Positions 1 through 6,845 of a DNA stretch of 13,602 nt are shown here, one piece after another; positions within the stretch are counted from its first letter, which is position 1, and the number at the start of each line of letters is the position of its first letter. The position numbers and the translations under genes are program-made. Below the pieces are notes generated by a model that saw only the letters and a list, made by a program, of their open reading frames with translations, ran no database searches and had not been told where the DNA came from. Source of the DNA: Bacillota bacterium (GTDB lineage: Bacteria > Bacillota > Bacilli > Calditerricolales > Calditerricolaceae); contig PKQU01000028.1 of assembly GCA_017577925.1 (NCBI GenBank), positions 1 through 13,602 on the forward strand. The letters are read 5' to 3'.

Positions 1-260
1 GGACGGCCGGCCTTGCCGGGGGCGACGGGCCATCGGCCATCGTGCCGCTCATCGTCGGCAGCAGCAGGGCGGCGCTGGCGGTCAGCCGCGCCCTGGAGGA
101 GCAGGGCGTCCTGGCCGTGGCCATCCGTCCGCCGACGGTGCCCGAGGGTACGGCGCGCCTTCGCTTTTCGTTTACTGCTCTCCACGACGAGGACGACGTG
201 GAGCGGGCCGCCCGCGTGGCGATCGACGCGGTGCGCGCCTTGGGGGGACCGGAGGCGTGA
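1..260 (+). CDS. bioF: 8-amino-7-oxononanoate synthase, C-terminal end (partial)
   Basis: This is the 3' end of a gene whose start lies before the window; the reading frame begins at base 3 and ends at the TGA at 258-260. BioF is a PLP enzyme of the alpha-oxoamine synthase family that condenses pimeloyl-ACP (or -CoA) with alanine to make 8-amino-7-oxononanoate, the first ring-forming precursor of biotin. The visible segment is the small C-terminal domain: an 'IVPLIVG' strand, a helix containing SRALEEQGV, then 'VAIRPPTVPEGTARLRFSFTA', which is the characteristic C-terminal signature of BioF, and a final helix. The PLP lysine lies upstream of the window. Its stop overlaps the GTG start of the next gene in the form GTGA, so the two are probably translationally coupled. 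Identification is strong because of the signature and because three further bio genes follow. Confidence 0.9.
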   Translation, partial: TAGLAGGDGPSAIVPLIVGSSRAALAVSRALEEQGVLAVAIRPPTVPEGTARLRFSFTALHDEDDVERAARVAIDAVRALGGPEA

Positions 261-1099
261 AGGATCTGAGCGCGAGGGGTGCCGGGACACAAGACACGGG
301 ACGGGTGGGCGCCTTCGTGTGGGTGCCGGGCTGGGGCATGCCGCCCGCGGTGTGGATGCCGGTGTGGCCGCATCTCGCCCACGCTGCGGTCCACGTGGCG
401 GTGGACTGGGCGGGGTGCCGCGCGCCGGGGGACTTTTCCCACGTCGTTCGTACGGCCGTTGCCCAGGCGCGGGAGGCGAGTCGGGGCCCGGTGGCGGTCG
501 TCGCCTGGTCGCTGGGCAGTCTGGTGACCCTCTCGATTGCCCGGGAAATGGCAGACGACGTGGTTGCCCTGGTGCTCGTCGGGGCCACGGCGCGCTTCGT
601 GACGGCCCCCGACTGGCCGCACGGCTGGGATGCGCGGGTCCTGCGCCGTTTCGCCCGTCGCTTTGCGCGCAACCCGCTCGCCACCTGGCGGGGCTTCGTA
701 GCCAGCCTGTTCGGACCGGGCGAGCGGGTGGAGGCGGCCGCCGTCTGCCAGCGGCTCTTCACTTCCCCGCCGCCGGCGGAGGAAGGGCTGGCCGGGTTGA
801 CCGTGCTGGCGGAGGGCGACGCGCGGGAGGAGCTGGCGCGGTGCCGTGTACCGGTGCGCCTCCTGCACGGCTCGACCGACGCGGTGTGCCCGCTGTCCGG
901 GGCGCGCGACTTGGCCGATGCACTGCCGAACGCGCATCTCACGGTGTGGAACGGCGCGGGCCACGCCCCGCACCTGGTCCGCCCGTCCGCCTTTGCCCGC
1001 TGGCTGGAGACCGAGCTGGCAACGGTACAGCGATCCGCCGACACGGGGCACGGGTACGGCGGTGCGGGACGTGCGCAGCGGGTGGACGTGCCGAGCTGA
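257..1099 (+). CDS. bioH: BioH-like alpha/beta hydrolase (pimeloyl-ACP methyl ester esterase)
   Basis: A 280-residue alpha/beta hydrolase. A plausible catalytic triad can be read: Ser85 in the nucleophile elbow AWSLGS, Asp208 in LLHGSTD, and His236 in NGAGHAPH. The early 'WVPGWGMPPAVW' resembles the oxyanion-loop region of BioH (HGWGLNAEVW type). The expected role is cleavage of the methyl ester of pimeloyl-ACP, ending the BioC-dependent synthesis cycle. It lies between bioF and bioC, which supports this role more than the fold does, since the fold is shared by many esterases. The start is uncertain. GTG at 257 overlaps the bioF stop, but GGAGG at 251-255 is only one base away. GTG at 305 would drop 16 residues that do not look conserved. 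The last 25 or so residues form a Gly/Arg-rich tail of no clear function. Confidence 0.8.
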   Translation: MKDLSARGAGTQDTGRVGAFVWVPGWGMPPAVWMPVWPHLAHAAVHVAVDWAGCRAPGDFSHVVRTAVAQAREASRGPVAVVAWSLGSLVTLSIAREMADDVVALVLVGATARFVTAPDWPHGWDARVLRRFARRFARNPLATWRGFVASLFGPGERVEAAAVCQRLFTSPPPAEEGLAGLTVLAEGDAREELARCRVPVRLLHGSTDAVCPLSGARDLADALPNAHLTVWNGAGHAPHLVRPSAFARWLETELATVQRSADTGHGYGGAGRAQRVDVPS

Positions 1100-1120
1100 T
1101 CCACGGAAGGAGGCCCAGCG

Positions 1121-1942
1121 ATGCTGATGCACACGTCCGTCAATCCCGTTGACAAGCAGGCGGTGCGCCGCCACTTCGGCCGAAGGGCCCGCGAGTACGA
1201 CGGCTACGCCGAGGTGCAGCGAGCCATGGCCGACGCCCTGCTGGAACACCTTGCCGCCGTGGAGGAGGATACATTGGCGGTGCGCACGGTACTGGACGTC
1301 GGGTGCGGTACGGGCTACCTGACGCGGAAGCTTCTCGACCGGTACCCCCGGGCCTGCTGCACGGCGGTCGACCTGGCCGAGGAGATGCTCGCCGTGGCCC
1401 AGGAACGGCTGGCCACTTCCCGCGTGCGGTGGGTGTGCGCCGACATTGAACAATGGGTGCCCGAGGGCCCCGTCGACCGCGTCGTGTCCAACGCCACCTT
1501 CCAGTGGCTCACCGAGCCCGCGCGCACGCTGCGGACGCTGGCGGACGCCCTGACCCCGGACGGACATCTGGCCTTTGCCACTTTCGGCCCGCGCACCTTT
1601 TGGGAGTTGGACCAGGCCTTCGCCGCTGCCGGCGACGTGGGAACGCCGCGCCGCGGACCGGTGTTTTTCGCAGCGGGGGATTGGGCGGCGATGGTGCGGG
1701 ATGCCGGGCTGGATGTGCGCCTCATCCGGGAGGCCCAGTGGCAAAAGCGCTATCCGACGGTGCGGGCCTTCCTGGATACGGTGAAGCGCACCGGCGCGAA
1801 CCACGCCCCGGAGGGCCTGCCGCGCGCCAGCCGCCGCATCCTGCTGGGAATGCTCGAAGCCTACGAGCGTCTCTTTGGCGGACCGGACGGCGTGCCGGCT
1901 ACCTACCACGTGGTGTGGATCGTTGCCCGGCGTGCCCCATGA
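1121..1942 (+). CDS. bioC: malonyl-ACP O-methyltransferase
   Basis: A 273-residue class I SAM-dependent methyltransferase. Residues 12-31 (KQAVRRHFGRRAREYDGYAE) form the typical BioC N-terminus. The SAM-binding motif I is LDVGCGTGYL at 58-67, followed by AVDLAEEML at 82-90, CADIE at 106-110 and VSNATFQWL at 122-130. The segment 'FATFGPRTFWEL' (143-154) is typical of BioC. The enzyme methylates the free carboxyl of malonyl-ACP so that it can enter fatty acid synthesis as a primer; after two elongation rounds BioH removes the methyl group. The start ATG is well supported by AAGGAGG at 1107-1113 with a 7-base spacer. The gap from the upstream gene is 21 bases, consistent with one operon. Confidence 0.93.
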   Translation: MLMHTSVNPVDKQAVRRHFGRRAREYDGYAEVQRAMADALLEHLAAVEEDTLAVRTVLDVGCGTGYLTRKLLDRYPRACCTAVDLAEEMLAVAQERLATSRVRWVCADIEQWVPEGPVDRVVSNATFQWLTEPARTLRTLADALTPDGHLAFATFGPRTFWELDQAFAAAGDVGTPRRGPVFFAAGDWAAMVRDAGLDVRLIREAQWQKRYPTVRAFLDTVKRTGANHAPEGLPRASRRILLGMLEAYERLFGGPDGVPATYHVVWIVARRAP

Positions 1943-1980
1943 GGCACGGGGAAAAGCAACGAAAAAGAGGAGGCGGGATT

Positions 1981-2991
1981 GTGCATTCGCAAACGGTAAC
2001 GCAGGGCGCGACGGCGCGGGGATGGGCGTTCTGGGAGCATCTTGCCGACAAAGCCATCGCGGGCGAGCCGCTAACCCGCGAGGAAGCGCTGGCCGTCCTT
2101 CAGGCTGATGACGACGAGCTGCTGGCCATCCTGCATGCCGCCTACCGCGTGCGCCGCCATTACTACGGCAAGCGCGTGCGCCTGAACATGATCATCAACG
2201 CCAAGAGCGGGTTGTGCCCGGAAGATTGCGGCTACTGCTCCCAGTCGATCGTCTCCAAGGCGCCGATTGCCAAGTATCCGATGCTGTCCAAGGAGGTACT
2301 TGTAGAAGGAGCGCGCAAGGCAGCCGAACTCCAGGCGGGGACGTACTGCATCGTCGCCAGCGGCCGCAGCCCCACCGAACGGGAGCTCCAAACGGTGATC
2401 GAGGCTGTCAAGGAGATCAAGGCCGAGCTGAACCTGACGGTGTGCGCGTGCCTGGGCATCCTCACGGAAGAGCAGGCCCGCGCCCTCAAAGAGGCGGGGG
2501 TGGACCGCTACAATCACAACCTCAACACGAGCGAAGGCCACTACGCCAACATTGCCACCACCCACACCTACGCCGACCGCGTGGCCACGATCCGCAACGT
2601 GATCAAGGCCGGCATCTCGCCCTGTTCGGGCTGCATCATCGGGATGGGCGAGTCGCCCGCGGACGTGGTGGAGCTGGCCTTTGCCGTGCGCGAGCTGGAT
2701 ATCGACTCCATCCCCATCAACTTCCTGCACGCCATCCCCGGCACGCCCCTCGAACACCTCAACGAGCTGACGCCCACCTACTGTCTGAAGGTGGTGGCCC
2801 TGTTCCGCTTCGTGAACCCGACCAAGGAAATCCGCGTCGCCGGCGGGCGGGAAGTGAACCTGCGCACGCTGCAGCCGCTGCTCCTCTACGCGGCCAACTC
2901 CATCTTCATCGGCGACTACCTGACCACGGAAGGACAGGCGCCGCCGGCGGACTACCAGATGCTGGAGGACTTGGGGTTTGAAATCGCCTAA
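1981..2991 (+). CDS. bioB: biotin synthase
   Basis: A 336-residue radical SAM enzyme that inserts sulfur into dethiobiotin, the last step of biotin synthesis. The radical SAM cluster motif is CPEDCGYC with Cys79, Cys83 and Cys86. The residues that hold the auxiliary [2Fe-2S] cluster in characterised BioB also appear: Cys123 (GTYCIVASGR), Cys155 (TVCACLGI), Cys215 (SPCSGCIIGMGE) and Arg285 (EIRVAGGRE). 'YNHNLNTS' (177-184) and 'IPINFLHAIPGTP' (244-256) are further family signatures. Length is normal. GTG at 1981 is preferred because AGGAGG at 1968-1973 stands 7 bases upstream. An in-frame ATG at 1939 overlapping the bioC stop would place that ribosome binding site inside the gene and add a Lys/Arg/Gly-rich leader unlike BioB. 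It is the last gene of the bio operon and is followed directly by a hairpin. Confidence 0.96.
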   Translation: MHSQTVTQGATARGWAFWEHLADKAIAGEPLTREEALAVLQADDDELLAILHAAYRVRRHYYGKRVRLNMIINAKSGLCPEDCGYCSQSIVSKAPIAKYPMLSKEVLVEGARKAAELQAGTYCIVASGRSPTERELQTVIEAVKEIKAELNLTVCACLGILTEEQARALKEAGVDRYNHNLNTSEGHYANIATTHTYADRVATIRNVIKAGISPCSGCIIGMGESPADVVELAFAVRELDIDSIPINFLHAIPGTPLEHLNELTPTYCLKVVALFRFVNPTKEIRVAGGREVNLRTLQPLLLYAANSIFIGDYLTTEGQAPPADYQMLEDLGFEIA

Positions 2992-3020
2992 AAGGGAGGG
3001 ACGTGGCTGTCCCTCCCTTT
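2991..3020. terminator. bidirectional hairpin between bioB and mtnE
   Basis: A perfect 12-bp inverted repeat: AAAGGGAGGGAC (2991-3002) pairs with GTCCCTCCCTTT (3009-3020) around a 6-base loop. It starts on the last base of the bioB stop codon and ends 26 bases before the stop of the convergent aminotransferase. The T-runs on either strand are short (three on plus, four on minus), but the stem is strong and symmetric, so it can serve as a terminator for both genes. Confidence 0.75.
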
Positions 3021-3045
3021 GCCGTGTTCCCCGTTGGGTCTTCCG

Positions 3046-4239
3046 TCACCGCGCCGCGCTGCCGACCTGCTGGGCGACGCGGGCCATGCGCCGCGCCGCT
3101 TCGCGAATGCGCGCTTCGGGGGCGAGCAGACCCACGCGCACGTACCCTTCGCCGCACGACCCGAAGCCGATGCCCGGCGCCACCGCCACATGGGCCTCCT
3201 CCAGCAGAAGGTCGGCGAAGCCGGCCGAGGTGAAGCCCTTCGGCACAGGCAGCCACACGAAGAAGGAACCTTCGCACGGCAGGAGGTCCCACCCCGCCGC
3301 CCGCAGCTCGCTGTAGAGGGCGTCGCGCCGCCGCTGGTAGGTGGCCACCAGCTCGCGCACGCAATCTTGCGGACCGGTGAGGGCGGCCACGGCCGCCATT
3401 TGCACGGCACCGAACAGGCTGCAGTAGTAGTGGTCCTGGATCAGGTTGATCAGGCGGATCACGTCCCGGTTGCCGAGGGCGAAGCCGACGCGCCAGCCGG
3501 CCATGTTGTATGTTTTGGACAGCGTGTAGAACTCCACGCCCACCTCCTTCGCCCCGGGACGGCTCAGGAAGCTGACCGGCTTGCGGCCGTCGAACCCGAT
3601 GGCCCCGTAGGCGAAGTCGTGGGCGACGACGATGTTATGCTCGTCGGCGAAGCGGATGACGTCGTCGAAGAAGGTTTCCGGGGCGCACGCGCCCGTCGGG
3701 TTGTTCGGGTAGTTCAGGAACATCAGCTTGGCTCGCTGCCGCGCCGCGTGCGGAATGCGCGCGAGGTCGGGCAGGAAGCCGTTTTCCCGTGACAGCGGCA
3801 TGGTTACCATTTCCGCCCCGGCGATGGCGATGCCCGACCAGTAGTCGGGGTAGCCGGGGTCAGGCACGAGGCAGACGTCACCTGGGTCGAGCAGGCACTG
3901 TGCGATTTCCACCAGGCCGGCCTTGGCTCCGAAGAGGATGGCCACTTCCGTTTCCGGGTCCAGCTCAACACCGTGTTCGCGCCGGTACCAGTCGGCGATG
4001 GCCGCCTTGAGCGCCGGAAGCCCCGTAAACGGCGGATAGCGGTGATGGCGCGGGTCCTCCGCCGCCGCCTGCAAGGCCTTGACGATGTGCGGAGGTGTGG
4101 GCAGGTCGGGGTTTCCCTGGCCCAGGTTGATCAGGTCGGCTCCCGACGCGCGCACGCGGCTTACCTTGGCCACAAGGGAAGCGAAAAACTGGGTGGGGAG
4201 CCGTCGCAGTTGCTGAGAGGGTTGAACGGTGATGCCCAT
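3046..4239 (-). CDS. mtnE: class I/II PLP aminotransferase, MtnE-like
   Basis: A 397-residue fold-type I aminotransferase. It closely resembles, from memory, Bacillus MtnE (YkrV), which transaminates 2-oxo-4-methylthiobutyrate to methionine in the methionine salvage pathway. Shared segments include LPTQFFASLVAKV (14-26), LINLGQGNPDLPTP (36-49), VPDPGYPDYWSGIA (125-138), LNYPNNPTG (175-183) and HDFAYGAIGFDGRKPVSFL (207-225). The Schiff-base lysine is Lys242 in YTLSKTYNMAGWR, and the substrate carboxylate-binding arginine is Arg368 in EGYVRVGLL. The ATG at 4239 is supported by an AAAGGAAGA ribosome binding site about 6 bases upstream; the open frame extends further but the extra residues are unlike the family. 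Other methionine salvage genes are not in the window, so a broader or different substrate (for example LL-diaminopimelate-type or branched-chain) remains possible. Confidence 0.78.
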   Translation of the reverse strand: MGITVQPSQQLRRLPTQFFASLVAKVSRVRASGADLINLGQGNPDLPTPPHIVKALQAAAEDPRHHRYPPFTGLPALKAAIADWYRREHGVELDPETEVAILFGAKAGLVEIAQCLLDPGDVCLVPDPGYPDYWSGIAIAGAEMVTMPLSRENGFLPDLARIPHAARQRAKLMFLNYPNNPTGACAPETFFDDVIRFADEHNIVVAHDFAYGAIGFDGRKPVSFLSRPGAKEVGVEFYTLSKTYNMAGWRVGFALGNRDVIRLINLIQDHYYCSLFGAVQMAAVAALTGPQDCVRELVATYQRRRDALYSELRAAGWDLLPCEGSFFVWLPVPKGFTSAGFADLLLEEAHVAVAPGIGFGSCGEGYVRVGLLAPEARIREAARRMARVAQQVGSAAR

Positions 4240-4355
4240 GGTCGGTCTTCCTTTCGCTGTGGTCGAATTGGAGTGGTCGCAAATAGTGGTTGCCTCTTTC
4301 GGGGGAAAACCATTATTCCTAATCTTAGCACGAGAATTTCGAAAGGGGAAAGAAC
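4240..4355. promoter_or_regulatory. divergent intergenic region of the aminotransferase and the D-amino-acid enzyme
   Basis: This 116-bp, locally AT-rich spacer separates two divergently oriented genes and must hold the start signals for both. On the plus strand TTGCCT (4290-4295) is followed at 17 bp by TTATTC, and TAATCT lies at 4320-4325; neither pair is a convincing promoter. On the minus strand the candidates are equally weak. Good ribosome binding sites exist at both ends (AAAGGAAGA for the minus gene, AAAGGGG at 4342-4348 for the plus gene). I see no clear operator palindrome. Confidence 0.35.
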
Positions 4356-5501
4356 ATGAGCAGTTCAAACGGAATGCCGGTCCGGGGCGGGCACGCCACA
4401 CGGGCCTATGCGGACGTGCCGACCCCGGCCTTGCTCATCGACCTCGAACGCCTGGAGGCCAACCTGCACCGCATGCAGGAGCGCGCCCGTCGCGCCGGCG
4501 TAAAGCTGCGCCCCCACGCCAAGACACACAAGTCGGTAGCCGTGGCGCGGCGGCAGCTCGAGCTCGGCGCCGCCGGCCTGACGGTGGCCAAGGTGAGCGA
4601 AGCGGTGGCCTTGGTCCCGAGCGGCGTGCGCGACCTGTTTGTTTGCACGCCGGTTGTGGACGAGGAAAAGCTGCGCCAACTGGCCCGCCTGGTTGCGGAG
4701 GGCGTGCGCGTCCGCGTGGCCGTCGACCATCCGGTGCATGTCGAGCGCCTTCTGGCGGTGTTCGGGGAGGACATCCCCCTCGAGGTGATGGTCGAGGTGG
4801 ACACTGGCCAGCACCGCGCCGGGTTGGCGCCGGATGCGGCCGTGGCGTTCACCCAGTGGGTGCTCTCCTGGCGGCCGCAGGTGCGCGTGGCTGGCCTGTT
4901 TACCCACGAGGGGCACGTCTACGGCGGCGCGACCGTCGAGGAGATGCGCCGCCTGGCCGAGGCGGCGCAACGGACGATGCTGGAGGCGGGGCGGGCCCTT
5001 TCCGCGCGCACGGGACGGACCTTTGAGTTGTCGGTCGGGTGCACGCCGGCGCTGTTGGTCGGGGAGATCCTGCCGGGGATTACCGAGATCCGTCCCGGCG
5101 TATACGCCTATTTCGACCGTTCCCAGGCCCTCGTGCGCGGCGAGTGGGAATCGTGTGCGGCGACGGTATTGGCCACGGTGATGACGGTGCGCGACGGCGA
5201 GCGCCTGGTGCTGGACGCGGGGGCCAAGGCCCTGGGGTCCGACCCGGTCAACACCGGGCCGCCGGGGCGCCACCCGGGATACGGCGTGCTGAAGGACCAC
5301 CCCGACTGCCTCGTGACCCGCGTGTCCGACGAACACGGCATCGTCACCCCGTGGACGGTGGCGCTTGCCGTGGGTGATCGCGTTGAGGTGATCCCCAATC
5401 ATATCTGCCCCGTTGTCAACCTGTACGACCGCGCCTATGCCGTGCGGAACGGCCGGGTTGTGGGTGAGCTCGACATTGCCGCGCGGGGCTGCAGCCGGTA
5501 G
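4356..5501 (+). CDS. D-threonine aldolase / D-serine dehydratase family PLP enzyme
   Basis: A 381-residue fold-type III PLP enzyme (alanine-racemase-like barrel plus a metal-binding C-terminal domain). 'VPTPALLIDLERLEANL' (21-37) opens the barrel. RPHAKTHKS (52-60) contains the expected PLP lysine, probably Lys56. HRAGL (153-157) and 'GLFTHEGHVYGG' (180-191) are family segments, and the paired metal ligands appear as His349 and Cys351 in PNHICPVVNL. Members split D-threonine or D-3-hydroxyaspartate to glycine and an aldehyde, or dehydrate D-serine to pyruvate and ammonia. The sequence alone does not decide which. The ATG at 4356 has AAAGGGG 7 bases upstream. It is a single-gene unit, divergent from the aminotransferase and convergent with the LysR gene. 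A LysR regulator next to a D-amino-acid enzyme hints at a regulatory link, but the LysR operator seen here is on the far side of the regulator. Confidence 0.85.
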   Translation: MSSSNGMPVRGGHATRAYADVPTPALLIDLERLEANLHRMQERARRAGVKLRPHAKTHKSVAVARRQLELGAAGLTVAKVSEAVALVPSGVRDLFVCTPVVDEEKLRQLARLVAEGVRVRVAVDHPVHVERLLAVFGEDIPLEVMVEVDTGQHRAGLAPDAAVAFTQWVLSWRPQVRVAGLFTHEGHVYGGATVEEMRRLAEAAQRTMLEAGRALSARTGRTFELSVGCTPALLVGEILPGITEIRPGVYAYFDRSQALVRGEWESCAATVLATVMTVRDGERLVLDAGAKALGSDPVNTGPPGRHPGYGVLKDHPDCLVTRVSDEHGIVTPWTVALAVGDRVEVIPNHICPVVNLYDRAYAVRNGRVVGELDIAARGCSR

Positions 5502-5534
5502 CAGCACCCGACGCGACGGTGTGGTGGGGACGCT

Positions 5535-5560
5535 GCCGGCCGTTCAAGATGCGGCCCGGC
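5535..5560. terminator. possible hairpin between convergent D-amino-acid enzyme and lysR
   Basis: GCCGGCCG (5535-5542) can pair with CGGCCCGGC (5552-5560) with a single-base bulge around a 9-base loop. It fills most of the 59-bp gap between two convergent stop codons. There is no T-run on either side, so it may be only a GC-rich hairpin that helps stop or stabilise transcripts. Confidence 0.3.
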
Positions 5561-6457
5561 CTACCGAAGGGCGTAGTATTCCCGCGTAAACTGCCGGAAG
5601 AGGCGCGCCGTTCCCCGCTGCAGGTACGGCGGCGACAGGAGGTAGGTCACAAACCGGACGGAGGCCAGCTCCTGAACGGGAACGGCGACGATGCGCCCGG
5701 CGGCCACGTCGTCCTGCACGTAGGATTCGGGAAGGAAGGTGACCCCCAGCCCTGCTTCCACCATTTTTTTCAGCGTGGTGAAACTGTCCACCTCCAGGCG
5801 GATGTGCGGCCGTACGCCGGATTCGGAAAAGATGCGGTCGAGGAAATCGCGGTAGTATGTGCCGGGGGAAAACAGCAAAAACGGCTGACCGTCCAGCGCG
5901 GAAACAGACAGCGGCGACGGCGCGTGGGCCAGCGGATGGTGGGCAGGAACGGCGAGGATGATCGACTCCGTCTCCAGGGGCAGGGCCTCCAGGTAGGGAT
6001 GGTGGAACTGGTCGGCGGCGATAAAGGCCAGGTCCACTTCGCCGTTTTCCAAGGCCATCACCATCTCGTGGGCGCGTCCGGTCTTGACGTTGACGTCGAT
6101 CTCCGGGTACTGGCGGGTGAACGGGGCAAGCAGCGGGGGCAACACGTGCTGCAGGGTGGTGAGCCCCGCGCCGAGCGTCAGCGGGCCGCGCGTCGGCGTC
6201 TCCATGGCGACCAGCTCATCGGTGAGGCGGCGCACGGCCCCCACCACCTCCACGGCCGTCTGGTACGCCCGCCGGCCCGCCGGCGTGAGCACGAGATGCT
6301 TGCCGCGCCGTTCAAAGAAGGCGGTGCCGAAGCGCTCCTCCAGCTTTTTGATCGCGCGCGACAGGGTGGGTTGCGTGATGTGCAGCCGGTCGGCGGCCCG
6401 GTTCATGCTGCCTTCCTCGACGATGGCCACGAGCATTTCCAGCTGCTCGTACAGCAC
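5561..6457 (-). CDS. LysR-family transcriptional regulator
   Basis: A 298-residue LysR-type regulator. The winged helix-turn-helix covers residues 3-60: LEMLVAIVEEGSMNRAADRL, then HITQPTLSRAIKKLEERFG and FFERRGKHLVLTPAGRRAY. The effector-binding domain starts near residue 88 (RGPLTLGAGLTTLQHVLPPLL) and has the two-lobe pattern, with 'VDSFTTLKKMVEAGLGVTFLPE' in the second half. The GTG start at 6457 is chosen over the ATG at 6520 because AGGAGG lies 8 bases upstream of the GTG, LysR proteins normally begin a few residues before the first helix, and the ATG at 6520 overlaps a perfect TATAAT and so should not be transcribed. LysR regulators commonly repress their own gene and control an adjacent divergent unit. 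Here that unit begins with a 31-residue ORF. The ligand cannot be deduced. Confidence 0.9.
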   Translation of the reverse strand: MLYEQLEMLVAIVEEGSMNRAADRLHITQPTLSRAIKKLEERFGTAFFERRGKHLVLTPAGRRAYQTAVEVVGAVRRLTDELVAMETPTRGPLTLGAGLTTLQHVLPPLLAPFTRQYPEIDVNVKTGRAHEMVMALENGEVDLAFIAADQFHHPYLEALPLETESIILAVPAHHPLAHAPSPLSVSALDGQPFLLFSPGTYYRDFLDRIFSESGVRPHIRLEVDSFTTLKKMVEAGLGVTFLPESYVQDDVAAGRIVAVPVQELASVRFVTYLLSPPYLQRGTARLFRQFTREYYALR

Positions 6458-6518
6458 GGGTTTGGCCTCCTCCCTTATACCAAAGGTGAATAAGTAGTCC
6501 GATAAAAATGGCATTTCC

Positions 6519-6524
6519 ATTATA
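6519..6524 (-). promoter_or_regulatory. -10 box (TATAAT) of the lysR promoter
   Basis: On the minus strand these six bases read TATAAT, a perfect sigma-A -10 hexamer. The -35 position at 17 bp spacing (6542-6547) reads CAATAT, a poor match, so the promoter may be weak or activator-dependent. Transcription would begin near 6511, giving a leader of about 55 nt before the GTG at 6457. The TTATAA core is self-complementary, so a plus-strand TATAAC also exists here at 6521-6526, although without a recognisable -35 partner. Confidence 0.6.
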
Positions 6525-6537
6525 ACAAGATCTCGGT

Positions 6538-6550
6538 TACCATATTGGTA
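6538..6550. promoter_or_regulatory. LysR-type T-N11-A operator palindrome
   Basis: TACCATATTGGTA is a perfect 5-bp inverted repeat (TACCA / TGGTA) with a 3-bp centre, and its ends fit the T-N11-A rule for LysR-family binding sites exactly. It lies 13 bp upstream of the lysR -10 box and covers the -35 position, the expected place for autorepression. It is also about 60 bp upstream of the divergent small ORF. Confidence 0.65.
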
Positions 6551-6611
6551 CAGAAAAACGCATTCAGTGGATGGGTACCGGTTTCACGAGCGCCAAAAGG
6601 AGGATGAAGTC

Positions 6612-6707
6612 ATGGGCTTGCTGTACCAGCTCGTGATGGCGCAGAAGAAAAAGGGGCAGTCCGCGGTCAAGCCGCAGGCCTCCGATGCGAAGAAGAGCCA
6701 GAAATAA
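6612..6707 (+). CDS. small basic protein, 31 residues, unknown function
   Basis: A short ORF starting MGLLYQLVMAQKKKG and ending in DAKKSQK before a TAA at 6705-6707. It has one of the best ribosome binding sites in the window: AAGGAGG at 6597-6603, 8 bases before the ATG. Residues 2-10 are hydrophobic, too short for a membrane span; the rest is rich in Lys, Gln, Ser and Ala and probably disordered, with several lysines and a net positive charge. I do not recognise the family. It lies divergent from the lysR gene across the LysR palindrome, so it may be under that regulator. The transcript probably ends at the hairpin near 6810-6845. It could be a real small protein or a leader peptide; the strong ribosome binding site argues that it is translated. 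Confidence 0.55.
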   Translation: MGLLYQLVMAQKKKGQSAVKPQASDAKKSQK

Positions 6708-6809
6708 GGGCGCGGATCGCGGCGCTGGGGTGGAGAGGCCTTTTGGGCGCACTGACCGTGAGGGGAGAGACGGAGGCGCGAGGGCGCAACGGAACAGCAG
6801 AACGGGGAG

Positions 6810-6845
6810 AAGGAAGCGCGGAGGCTCGTGGGAGCTTCCTTTTTT
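6810..6845 (+). terminator. intrinsic terminator upstream of the pseudouridine synthase gene
   Basis: AAGGAAGC (6810-6817) pairs with GCTTCCTT (6834-6841) around a 16-base loop, followed by T through 6845. The T-run ends 23 bases before the ATG of the next gene. It could terminate the transcript of the 31-residue ORF, or act as an attenuator for the gene downstream. Confidence 0.7.

Noticed and set aside
1939..1980. Upstream ATG start for bioB overlapping the bioC stop
   Set aside because: It would put the strong AGGAGG inside the coding region and add a Lys/Arg/Gly-rich leader; GTG at 1981 has ideal spacing.
6740..6845. T-box or other known riboswitch upstream of the pseudouridine synthase
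   Set aside because: The terminator-like hairpin suggested it, but the conserved T-box sequence (AGGGTGGTACCGCG type) is absent and I recognise no other riboswitch core.
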